Source: Gammaproteobacteria bacterium (GTDB lineage Bacteria > Pseudomonadota > Gammaproteobacteria > Xanthomonadales > Xanthomonadaceae). From it: a stretch of 64,000 nt of DNA. The notes below the pieces were generated by a model. It saw only the letters and a program-made list of their open reading frames with translations. It did not search any database and was not told where the DNA came from. The stretch covers positions 1 to 64,000 of the forward strand of contig JANXUD010000136.1 of assembly GCA_025352045.1 (NCBI GenBank), in the 5' to 3' direction. Positions 1-6,461 of this stretch are shown piece after piece (the stretch's first letter is position 1; every line of letters begins with the position of its first letter). Both the position numbers and the translations under genes were made by a program.

Positions 1-20
1 TGGCCGGCGCGGGCCGGCCA
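1..20 (-). terminator. GC-rich hairpin downstream of the small Lys-rich gene
   Basis: A perfect inverted repeat, TGGCCGGC and GCCGGCCA, is separated by the four bases GCGG. It lies 10 bases past the stop codon of the minus-strand lysine-rich gene, so it could end or stabilise that transcript. Any T-run would lie outside the window, so terminator function is only inferred. Confidence 0.4.
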
Positions 21-30
21 GCCGCGGCGG

Positions 31-129
31 TCACTTGGTCTTCTTGGCGGCCTTTTCGGCGCGCTTTTCCTTCAGCGACTTCTCCGGCTTCTTCTTGGTT
101 TCCTTTTTCTTGTCCAGGCTCTTGCTCAT
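31..129 (-). CDS. Small lysine-rich basic protein (32 aa), unknown function
   Basis: This gene is too short for the ORF track. It encodes a 32-residue protein starting MSKSLDKKK and ending KAAKKTK, nearly half lysine and with no hydrophobic segment. The ATG is preceded by GAGGA at good spacing on the minus strand and the stop is followed by a GC hairpin, so gene, ribosome site and possible terminator form a coherent unit. I recall similar tiny lysine-rich hypothetical proteins in xanthomonads, but no function. High positive charge suggests nucleic-acid or ribosome contact, which is only a guess. Confidence 0.6.
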   Translation of the reverse strand: MSKSLDKKKETKKKPEKSLKEKRAEKAAKKTK

Positions 130-191
130 GGTCGTCCTCGTCGGTGGTGGTCCAGCACCATGATGGTAAGCAGTTTTCGCCCGCTGCAATA

Positions 192-219
192 GTCGCGTCG
201 CAGGCGTCGCGTCGCAGGC
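192..219. repeat. 14-bp tandem duplication
   Basis: GTCGCGTCGCAGGC occurs twice in tandem and is followed by a degenerate third copy beginning GTCGCG. It lies in the gap between the minus-strand lysine-rich gene and the plus-strand NUDIX gene. It looks like replication-slippage DNA. No regulatory role is visible. Confidence 0.6.
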
Positions 220-278
220 GTCGCGCTGCAGCGGTCGCGGTGCAGTAGGCTTGCAGCCCCGCCGCTCCGGTCCCGCGC

Positions 279-764
279 ATGCCCTACCAGCCGATCCTCG
301 CCACCCTGGGCTACGTGCTGTCGCCCGACCGGCAGCGCGTGCTGCTGGTCCATCGCAATGCGCGTGCCGACGACCACCACCTGGGCAAGTACAACGGCCT
401 GGGCGGCAAGCTCGAGGCCGACGAAGACGCGATGTCGGGGATGCGCCGCGAGATCCGCGAGGAGGCCGGGATCGACTGCGGCGCGATGTCCCTGCGCGGG
501 ACGATCAGCTGGCCCGGGTTCGGCAAGCAGGGGCAGGACTGGTTCGGCTTCCTGTTCCTGGTCGAGGCGTTCGCCGGCACCCCCGCAGCCAGCAATGCCG
601 AAGGGGACCTGGAATGGGTGCCGATGGAGGCCATTGCCAGCCTGCCGCTCTGGGAGGGCGACCGGCTGTTCCTGCCCCTGGTCTTTGACGCCGACCCGCG
701 GCCCTTCCACGGCGTCATGCCCTACCGCGACGGCCGGATGGCCGGCTGGTCCTGGTCCCGCTGA
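279..764 (+). CDS. NUDIX hydrolase, MutT / 8-oxo-dGTP diphosphatase-like
   Basis: A 161-residue NUDIX hydrolase. The complete Nudix box, GX5EX7REUXEEXGU, is readable from about residue 46: GGKLEADED then REIREEAGI, giving the metal-binding glutamates. These enzymes hydrolyse nucleoside diphosphates linked to another group. The length and the C-terminal FHGVMPYRDG stretch resemble MutT-type 8-oxo-dGTP diphosphatases that clean the nucleotide pool, but the substrate cannot be fixed from sequence. The start chosen gives the usual short lead into the first strand. The neighbours, a Lys-rich protein and a cold-shock gene, add no functional hint. Confidence 0.85.
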   Translation: MPYQPILATLGYVLSPDRQRVLLVHRNARADDHHLGKYNGLGGKLEADEDAMSGMRREIREEAGIDCGAMSLRGTISWPGFGKQGQDWFGFLFLVEAFAGTPAASNAEGDLEWVPMEAIASLPLWEGDRLFLPLVFDADPRPFHGVMPYRDGRMAGWSWSR

Positions 765-792
765 GCGTCCGGACGGGCCGGGAGGCCGGTTT

Positions 793-810
793 GCTGAATG
801 GGCATTCAGC
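793..810. promoter_or_regulatory. Perfect inverted repeat upstream of cold-shock gene
   Basis: GCTGAATG GG CATTCAGC is an 8-bp perfect palindrome with a 2-base centre, 28 bases after the NUDIX stop and just before the candidate csp promoter. The short centre favours a dimeric-protein operator over an RNA hairpin, though a terminator for the NUDIX gene is possible. No T-run follows. Confidence 0.4.
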
Positions 811-816
811 GGGGGT

Positions 817-844
817 TTGCATTTGCCCTGAATAGGTGTATGGT
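817..844 (+). promoter_or_regulatory. Candidate promoter of the cold-shock gene
   Basis: TTGCAT and TATGGT are separated by 16 bases. A start near 851 would give a 5' leader of about 155 bases before the csp start codon. CspA-type mRNAs are known for such long temperature-sensing leaders. The hexamers are imperfect, so confidence is low. Confidence 0.3.
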
Positions 845-1005
845 TCGCGCACTGTGTTTGACAGGGTCACTGTGAATTGTGGCCCGGTGCGGTAGATCAG
901 AGATTCGACGATCCGCTACATCGTTTCGCCAAGCTTGCTCCCTGCAACTCAGTCTGGATCCGGGTGTTCCGGTTCTCGAAAACAAAGCTACATCAGGAGT
1001 TAGTC

Positions 1006-1215
1006 ATGTCGGAGCGTCAGAGCGGTACTGTCAAGTGGTTCAACGATGCCAAGGGTTTTGGCTTCATCACCCCGGAAAGCGGTGAGGACCTCTTCGTCCA
1101 TTTCCGCAGCATCCAGGGCAGCGGTTTCAAGACCCTGCAGGAAGGCCAGAAGGTCACCTTCAACGTCGTGAAGGGCCAGAAGGGCCTTCAGGCGGACCAG
1201 GTCCAGGTCGCCTAA
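1006..1215 (+). CDS. Cold-shock protein, CspA family
   Basis: A 69-residue single cold-shock domain. It binds single-stranded RNA and DNA and acts as an RNA chaperone that melts secondary structure in the cytoplasm. Both RNA-binding motifs are present: KGFGFITPE (RNP1 type) and DLFVHF (RNP2 type). The length is that of a lone CSD protein. The track starts upstream at 877, but ATG 1006 has AGGAGT seven bases before it and begins exactly at the family N terminus [12 protein letters not shown]. It stands alone, with a long leader before it and a strong intrinsic terminator after it. Confidence 0.95.
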   Translation: MSERQSGTVKWFNDAKGFGFITPESGEDLFVHFRSIQGSGFKTLQEGQKVTFNVVKGQKGLQADQVQVA

Positions 1216-1240
1216 GCACCAAATCGAGCTGCAAGCTCAC

Positions 1241-1273
1241 AAAACCCCGGGTGGAAACACCCGGGGTTTTTGT
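1241..1273 (+). terminator. Rho-independent terminator after csp
   Basis: AAAACCCCGGGTG GAAA CACCCGGGGTTTTT is a 13-bp stem with a GAAA tetraloop and a T-run, 25 bases past the csp stop. The A-rich left arm makes it symmetric. Confidence 0.93.
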
Positions 1274-1371
1274 TTGCGCGCGATTCGGCGTGGCGCGGCG
1301 CCGCCCGCGGCCCGCGTTTTCCCAAGCTGGCGATGATGCGCTAGGCTCGCCGCAGGCCGGGGAGGGTCGCG

Positions 1372-2640
1372 ATGCGCGAGCGCTGGTGGCAGAACCTTTA
1401 CCTGCAGGTGCTGGTCGCGATCGCCGCGGGCGTGCTACTCGGCGTGTTCGCGCCCGGCACCGGCACGGCGATGAAGCCGCTCGGCGACGGCTTCGTCGCC
1501 CTGGTGAAGATGATCATCGGGCCGGTGATCTTCCTGACCGTGGTCGGCGGCATCGCGCACATGGGCGAATTGCGCCACGTCGGCCGGATCGGGCTGAAGG
1601 CCCTGGTCTATTTCGAGGTGATGACCACGATCGCGCTCGCCCTCGGGCTGGCGGTGGTCAACCTGGTGCGCCCCGGCGCGGGCATGGGCGTCGATGCGGC
1701 CAGCCTGGACGCGGCGGCGGTGGCCGAGTACCAGCACAAGGCCGAGGCCAGCGGCGTGGTCGGCTTCCTGCAGGACATCATTCCCAAGACCTTCGTGTCC
1801 GCCTTCACCGACGGCAACCTGCTGCAGGTGCTGCTGGTCGCGCTGCTGTTCGGCATCGCGCTGTCGCGCATCGGCGAACCGGGCCGGCAGGTGCTCGATG
1901 CACTCGACCGCCTGGGCAAGGTGATGTTCGGCGTCGTGCACCTGATCATGCGCTTCGCGCCGATCGGCGCCTTCGGCGCGATGGCCTTCACGATCGGCAA
2001 GTACGGCGTCGGGACGCTCGCCTCGCTGGGTTGGCTGCTGGCGTCGGTGTACCTTACCAGCCTGTTGTTCATCCTGGTGGTGCTGGGGACCGTGGCGAGG
2101 CTTTCGGGATTCCCGCTGTGGAAATTCCTGCGCTACATCCGCGCCGAACTGTTGCTGGTGCTCGGCACCTCGTCATCGGAATCCGCATTGCCGCGCCTAA
2201 TCGAGCGGCTGGAGGAGCTGGGCTGCGAGCGCGGCGTGGTTGGCCTGGTGGTGCCCACGGGCTATTCGTTCAACCTCGACGGCACCTGCATCTACCTGAC
2301 CATGTCCGCGGTGTTCGTCGCCCAGGCCCTGTCCATCGACCTCAGCCTGGGTGACCAGTTGCTGCTGATGGGCGTGCTGCTGTTGACCAGCAAGGGCGCG
2401 GCGGGCGTCACCGGCTCGGGCTTCATCACCCTGGCGGCGACGCTGGGCGCGCTGGCGGGCAAGGTGCCGGTGGAAGGCGTGGCGCTGATCCTGGGCGTGG
2501 ACCGCTTCCTGTCCGAGGCGCGCGCGCTCACCAACATCATCGGCAACGGCGTCGCCACCCTGTTCGTGGCGCGCTGGGAAGGCAAGCGCGACGACGTCAA
2601 GATGCGCGCCGCCCTCGACGCAGGCCCGCCGGCGGCCTGA
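1372..2640 (+). CDS. dctA: C4-dicarboxylate transporter DctA (DAACS family)
   Basis: A 422-residue secondary transporter of the dicarboxylate/amino acid:cation symporter family, in the inner membrane. Family landmarks are present in order: several N-terminal membrane segments, the serine-rich re-entrant loop [12 protein letters not shown], the substrate/cation motif [11 protein letters not shown], the second hairpin region GVTGSGFI and the C-terminal [17 protein letters not shown]. These fit DctA, which imports succinate, fumarate and malate aerobically, better than glutamate carriers. The start has GGGGAGG seven bases upstream. Dicarboxylate import would feed the class I fumarase and succinate dehydrogenase found elsewhere in the window. 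Confidence 0.9.
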   Translation: MRERWWQNLYLQVLVAIAAGVLLGVFAPGTGTAMKPLGDGFVALVKMIIGPVIFLTVVGGIAHMGELRHVGRIGLKALVYFEVMTTIALALGLAVVNLVRPGAGMGVDAASLDAAAVAEYQHKAEASGVVGFLQDIIPKTFVSAFTDGNLLQVLLVALLFGIALSRIGEPGRQVLDALDRLGKVMFGVVHLIMRFAPIGAFGAMAFTIGKYGVGTLASLGWLLASVYLTSLLFILVVLGTVARLSGFPLWKFLRYIRAELLLVLGTSSSESALPRLIERLEELGCERGVVGLVVPTGYSFNLDGTCIYLTMSAVFVAQALSIDLSLGDQLLLMGVLLLTSKGAAGVTGSGFITLAATLGALAGKVPVEGVALILGVDRFLSEARALTNIIGNGVATLFVARWEGKRDDVKMRAALDAGPPAA

Positions 2641-2722
2641 GTCCCGTCGCATCGCACGCGCGCGATTGACGCTGTCCCGGCCTTGCACGATGCTGGGCCG
2701 GCCAACCCGAGGATGCGACGAC

Positions 2723-3202
2723 ATGAGCACCGCCTACGATTTTTCCGCCGAGACCCTCGACGGCGCGCCCCAGCCGCTGGACGCCTACCGTGGCAAGCCG
2801 ATGCTGATCGTCAACACCGCGTCCAAATGCGGCTTCACCCCGCAGTACACGGGACTGGAGGCGATGTGGAAAAAACATCGCGACCAGGGCCTGGTGATCC
2901 TCGGGTTTCCCTGCGACCAGTTCGGCCACCAGGAACCCGGCAATGCCGAGGAGATCCGCAACTTCTGTTCGCTCAGCTATGACGTGAGCTTCCCCATGTT
3001 TTCCAAGGTCGAGGTCAACGGGTCGAACGCACATCCGCTGTACAAATGGCTCAAGAAGGAAAAGCCGGGCCTGCTCGGCATGGAATCGATCAAGTGGAAC
3101 TTCACCAAGTTCCTGGTCGACCGCAGCGGCCACGTGGTCAAGCGCTATGCGCCCACCGATACGCCGGAGAAGATCGAAAAGGACCTGGGATCGGTGCTTT
3201 GA
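2723..3202 (+). CDS. Glutathione peroxidase (cysteine type, BtuE-like)
   Basis: A 159-residue thiol peroxidase that reduces hydrogen peroxide and lipid hydroperoxides. The active-site tetrad is visible: Cys in ASKCGFTPQY (about residue 36), Gln in FPCDQFGHQEPG, and Trp-Asn in KWNFTKFL. Bacterial members usually use thioredoxin rather than glutathione. The track starts 57 bases earlier, but ATG 2723 with GAGG upstream gives the usual short N terminus. A decayed thioredoxin-like fragment follows within 15 bases. Confidence 0.93.
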   Translation: MSTAYDFSAETLDGAPQPLDAYRGKPMLIVNTASKCGFTPQYTGLEAMWKKHRDQGLVILGFPCDQFGHQEPGNAEEIRNFCSLSYDVSFPMFSKVEVNGSNAHPLYKWLKKEKPGLLGMESIKWNFTKFLVDRSGHVVKRYAPTDTPEKIEKDLGSVL

Positions 3203-3216
3203 ACCTGCGCCTGTAG

Positions 3217-3564
3217 AACTTCACCCACGACGTGCGCGGCAACATCAGCGACTCGTTCAAGGTCACGTCCTATCCCAACCTGTACGTGATCGACCAGACG
3301 GGCGTGTCCTCGGTTCACGTCGGCTATGGCGAAGGCTCGCTGGCCGAGATCATCGGCAACATCAACGCGTTGCTGGCCAAACCCTCGACGGCGCCGGCTC
3401 CCGCGACCGCTCCCGAGCCTGCGCCTGCGCCAGAAACGTCAGCCGGCTACGGTCCCGGCGCGGCGGCGGGGTCCAGCGCGCGCAGCATCAGCCAGTCGTC
3501 CTTGGGATCGTCGCCAACCACGAAGACCAGGGTGCCCGCCTTGGCGAAGCCGGATTTCTCGTAG
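3217..3564 (+). pseudogene. Remnant of a thioredoxin-like (TlpA/DsbE-type) protein
   Basis: Directly after a TAG the frame reads NFTHDVRGNISDSFKV, then a clear C-terminal thioredoxin-fold signature, SYPNLYVIDQTG (the cis-Pro region), and ends in a Pro/Ala-rich tail. The CXXC half of a thioredoxin domain is absent, and the only start is GTG 3232 inside the fold. I read this as the 3' remnant of a periplasmic-type thioredoxin gene. The homologous part ends near 3390. The rest runs antisense into the GNAT gene. A functional mini-protein cannot be excluded. Confidence 0.55.
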
Positions 3565-4001
3565 TAGCGCACCGCCTGCGGCTGCTCCTGCCAGACGCTC
3601 AGCCACAGGGCAAGCGCGCCGCGCGAACGAGCGAGCCGCTCGACCTCCGCCATCAGCAACTGGGCAACGCCGGTGCCGTGGTAGGCCGTGTCCACGTAGA
3701 AGCGCGACACCTCTGCCGCCGGGCGCGGCGCTACCGGCCCCGGGGTCGGGCCATCGAAATGCAATTGCGCGTGTCCCAGCCACTCCCCCGTGCCGCCTTC
3801 GGCGATGAGGTTGCAGCGCGACGCGTCGGCGATCTGGCGCGACTGTGCCGCTTCGCCGTAATGCTTCGAGATCGCCGCGGTGATGTTTTCCGGCGTCGAG
3901 CAATGCCCGTACGCGGCGATGAAATTGCGCGCCATGAACTCGCCCAGCGCGGCGGCGTCGGCGGGGATGGCGGCGCGGAAGCGGATCGCCGGAGCGGTCA
4001 T
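3447..4001 (-). CDS. GNAT family N-acetyltransferase
   Basis: A 184-residue acetyl-CoA-dependent acyltransferase. Motif A, the pantetheine-phosphate loop, is YHGTGVAQLLM near residue 108, and the C-terminal half has the usual ALWLSVWQEQPQAVRYYEKSGF strand-helix where the acetyl group is positioned. The substrate is unknown. Its ATG overlaps the fpr stop as ATGA, so it is translationally coupled behind the ferredoxin-NADP reductase. The 3' end overlaps the thioredoxin remnant on the other strand. Confidence 0.85.
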   Translation of the reverse strand: MTAPAIRFRAAIPADAAALGEFMARNFIAAYGHCSTPENITAAISKHYGEAAQSRQIADASRCNLIAEGGTGEWLGHAQLHFDGPTPGPVAPRPAAEVSRFYVDTAYHGTGVAQLLMAEVERLARSRGALALWLSVWQEQPQAVRYYEKSGFAKAGTLVFVVGDDPKDDWLMLRALDPAAAPGP

Positions 4002-4777
4002 TTCTCGACGAAGGCCCGCTCGAAGACGTAGTGGCCGGCAACGCCGATCTTCGGCGAGGCGCTGAAGCCGCGGGCGTCGAGGATGCGCCGGAAGTCGGCG
4101 AGCATGCCCGGGCTGCCGCAGATCATGAAGCGGTCCGTGGCCGGATCAATCGGCGGCAGGCCGAGGTCCTGCGCCATCTGGCCCGTGTCCAGCAGGGTCG
4201 TGAGCCGGCCTTGGTGCACGAAGTCCTCGCGGCTGACCGCTGGGTAATACAGCATCTGGCGCGCAATCTGTTCGCCGAGGTATTCGTGGTTCGGCAGTTC
4301 CCGGCGGATGTAGTCGGCGTAGGCCAGGTCCTCCGCGCGGCGCACGCCGTGGGTGAGGATGACTCGGTCGAAGCGCTCGTACGTCGCCGGGTCCTTCACG
4401 ATCGCCAGGAAGGGCGCCAGCCCGGTGCCCGTGCCCAGCAGGTAGAGGTTGCGCCCGGGCAGCAGGTCGCTGGTCAGCAGGGTGCCGGTAGGCTTGCGGC
4501 TGAGCAGGATCTCGTCGCCGGCGCGGATATGCTGCAGGCGCGAGGTCAGCGGTCCGTTGGGCACCTTGATGCTGAAGAACTCGAGCTGTTCCTCCCAGTT
4601 GGCGCTGGCGATCGAGTAGGCGCGCAGCAGCGGTTTCCCATCGACCTCGAGTCCGATCATGACGAACTGCCCGTTGTCGAAACGGAATCCGTCGTCGCGG
4701 CTGGTCGTGAAGCTGAAGTAGTCCCGGGTCCAGTGGCGGACGTCGAGGACGGTTTCCCGGATGAAGGCGGCGGACAT
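3998..4777 (-). CDS. fpr: Ferredoxin/flavodoxin-NADP+ reductase
   Basis: A 259-residue FAD enzyme moving electrons between NADPH and ferredoxin or flavodoxin in the cytoplasm. The FAD motif RAYSIAS is near residue 50, the pyrophosphate-binding GTGTGLAPF is in the middle, and the C terminus FVEK is typical of bacterial subclass I reductases. The track extends the frame through slyD antisense. ATG 4777 gives the normal length of about 258 residues. It is divergent from slyD and coupled to the downstream GNAT gene. Confidence 0.92.
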   Translation of the reverse strand: MSAAFIRETVLDVRHWTRDYFSFTTSRDDGFRFDNGQFVMIGLEVDGKPLLRAYSIASANWEEQLEFFSIKVPNGPLTSRLQHIRAGDEILLSRKPTGTLLTSDLLPGRNLYLLGTGTGLAPFLAIVKDPATYERFDRVILTHGVRRAEDLAYADYIRRELPNHEYLGEQIARQMLYYPAVSREDFVHQGRLTTLLDTGQMAQDLGLPPIDPATDRFMICGSPGMLADFRRILDARGFSASPKIGVAGHYVFERAFVEK

Positions 4778-4858
4778 TCGGTCTTGCGCAGGCAGTCGTG
4801 CGGGCAGGGTGCCATTGTCGCATTCAGCCGCAGGCCTGTGTGTGCCGCGTCCGCCGAC

Positions 4859-4864
4859 TATAAT
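4859..4864 (+). promoter_or_regulatory. -10 box of slyD
   Basis: A perfect TATAAT lies 45 bases before the slyD ATG in the divergent fpr-slyD gap, predicting a leader of about 40 bases. No convincing -35 lies at 16-18 bases. Confidence 0.55.
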
Positions 4865-4909
4865 TTGCGTCCAGGCCGGAACCCCGGCCGCCAACCGGAC
4901 GCTACGCCC

Positions 4910-5392
4910 ATGCAGATCGACGACCACGCCGTCGTGACTTTCCACTACACCCTCACCGACGACAGCGGTCGCGTGCTCGATTCCTCGGTCGGCAACGATC
5001 CCCTGACCTACCTGCAAGGCAGCGGGCAGATCGTCCCCGGGCTGGAGCGGCAGATGGCGGGCCACGTGGCTGGCGACAAGTTCGACGCCACGGTCGCCCC
5101 CGAAGAGGCCTACGGCGTCACCGACCCTGGCCTGGTGCACGTGATCTCGCGCGCGCAGTTGCAGGGCGTGGACGATCTGGAAGTCGGCATGCAATTCCAG
5201 GCCGAGGGCGGACGCCACGCGACCACGGTGACGATCAGCAAGATCGAGGGCGACCAGGTGACCGTGGACGCCAACCATCCCCTGGCCGGGGCGACCCTGC
5301 ACTTCGCCATCGAAGTCACCGATGTGCGTGCGGCGACGGCGGAAGAGCTGAGCCACGGCCACGTGCATGGCGCCGGTGGACACCACCACTAG
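4910..5392 (+). CDS. slyD: FKBP-type peptidyl-prolyl isomerase SlyD
   Basis: A 160-residue SlyD-type isomerase and chaperone. The FKBP core begins at the N terminus (VTFHYTLTDDSGRVLDSS, then GSGQIVPGLE) and is split by the IF chaperone insert around PEEAYGVTDPGLV. The C terminus is histidine-rich, HGHVHGAGGHHH, as in metal-binding SlyD proteins that assist nickel-enzyme maturation. It catalyses Xaa-Pro isomerisation and holds unfolded chains in the cytoplasm. It has its own TATAAT promoter, divergent from fpr. Confidence 0.93.
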   Translation: MQIDDHAVVTFHYTLTDDSGRVLDSSVGNDPLTYLQGSGQIVPGLERQMAGHVAGDKFDATVAPEEAYGVTDPGLVHVISRAQLQGVDDLEVGMQFQAEGGRHATTVTISKIEGDQVTVDANHPLAGATLHFAIEVTDVRAATAEELSHGHVHGAGGHHH

Positions 5393-5465
5393 GCTTACCT
5401 GGTTCGCCGCGCATCCTTTGGCGTTCGGCCAGCCTCTGTTGGGCAGGACATCCGGGAGTACGACG

Positions 5466-6266
5466 ATGGCGCAGGGACGGAAGCAGGGAGCGGGGCTGGC
5501 GATGCTGGCACTGGCGGGCGTATTGGCGGTGGGTACCGCGCACGCGGCGGGACAGTGCAGCGCGCGCAGCGGCGAACGTGCCGGGGCCCTGCTCGAGTTG
5601 TATACCTCGGAAGGCTGCAGCAGCTGCCCGCCGGCCGACCGCTGGTTCGGCAGCCTGGCGGCGGGCTCGGATCCGGCGACGCTGGGCCTGCTCGCCTTCC
5701 ACGTGGACTATTGGGACCAGCTCGGCTGGAAGGATGGCTTCGCGCAGGCGGCGTTCAGCCGGCGGCAGTCCCAGCGCGTGCACGCCGCCGGCAGTTCGAC
5801 CGTCTATACGCCCCAATTGATGGCGTCCACGCGCACCATGCTGCGCTGGAACGCCCCGGGTGACGTCACGCAGTTGCTCGCCGAGCAATCGGCCGAACCG
5901 GCGCGCTACCGGCTCGGTCTGCAGGCGACGCCGTCGCCCACGGGCTGGCGCGTCGAGCTGGGCGCGGCGCTGCGCGGCGCACCGGTCCCTGGCGCACCGA
6001 TGGCCTGGCTGGCGCTGGCGCAGGACGGCCTGTCGAGCGCAGTGACGCGCGGCGAGAATGCCGGTGCGCGACTATCCCATGCGCGGGTGGTGCGCGGCCT
6101 CTGGGGTCCCTGGCCGATTGCCGGCGCCGGGCTGCATCGCGACCTGCTCCTGCGCCCACCCGCAGGTGCGCCCGCGACCGGTTACCACCTGGTGGCCTTC
6201 GTGCAGGATCCGGGCAACGGCCGGACCTGGCAGGTGCTCGGCTTGCCCCTGGCTGACTGTCGCTGA
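5466..6266 (+). CDS. Secreted DUF1223 thioredoxin-like protein
   Basis: A 266-residue protein with a signal peptide (MAQGRKQGAG then a hydrophobic stretch ending AHA) and a DUF1223 core. The core opens with LLELYTSEGCSSCPPADRW, where CSSC takes the position of a thioredoxin CXXC. The family is exported, has a thioredoxin-like fold and no settled biochemical role; a periplasmic redox function is inferred. GGGAGT precedes ATG 5466 by six bases, which decides the start over the upstream one in the track. The gene is followed by a small hairpin and the GH44 gene. Confidence 0.85.
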   Translation: MAQGRKQGAGLAMLALAGVLAVGTAHAAGQCSARSGERAGALLELYTSEGCSSCPPADRWFGSLAAGSDPATLGLLAFHVDYWDQLGWKDGFAQAAFSRRQSQRVHAAGSSTVYTPQLMASTRTMLRWNAPGDVTQLLAEQSAEPARYRLGLQATPSPTGWRVELGAALRGAPVPGAPMAWLALAQDGLSSAVTRGENAGARLSHARVVRGLWGPWPIAGAGLHRDLLLRPPAGAPATGYHLVAFVQDPGNGRTWQVLGLPLADCR

Positions 6267-6280
6267 GCGTGCGAGGCGGC

Positions 6281-6300
6281 CCGGCAGCGCGGGCTGCCGG
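6281..6300. terminator. GC hairpin after the DUF1223 gene
   Basis: CCGGCAGC GCGG GCTGCCGG is a perfect 8-bp stem, 14 bases past the stop. It has no T-run, so it is at best a weak or Rho-assisted terminator. The loop GCGG is the same as in the hairpin at 1-20. Confidence 0.4.
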
Positions 6301-6461
6301 CTGCGATGGAATGGCTGGGGCGGTCCAGTCGCGCGGAAAGATCGTCCTGACCGCCAATCCCGTCGCGGCGCCGTAGTCCGGCTGTCACGGGCGGGGTAGG
6401 GCACTTGACCCGCCCGGCTCCGAGGCTGGACGATGGCCGCCGGATCATCGAGGGGAAGCGA

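Noticed and set aside
858-863. Perfect TTGACA upstream of csp
   Set aside because: No acceptable -10 lies 16-18 bases downstream (the position reads GGCCCG), so it was not called as the csp promoter.
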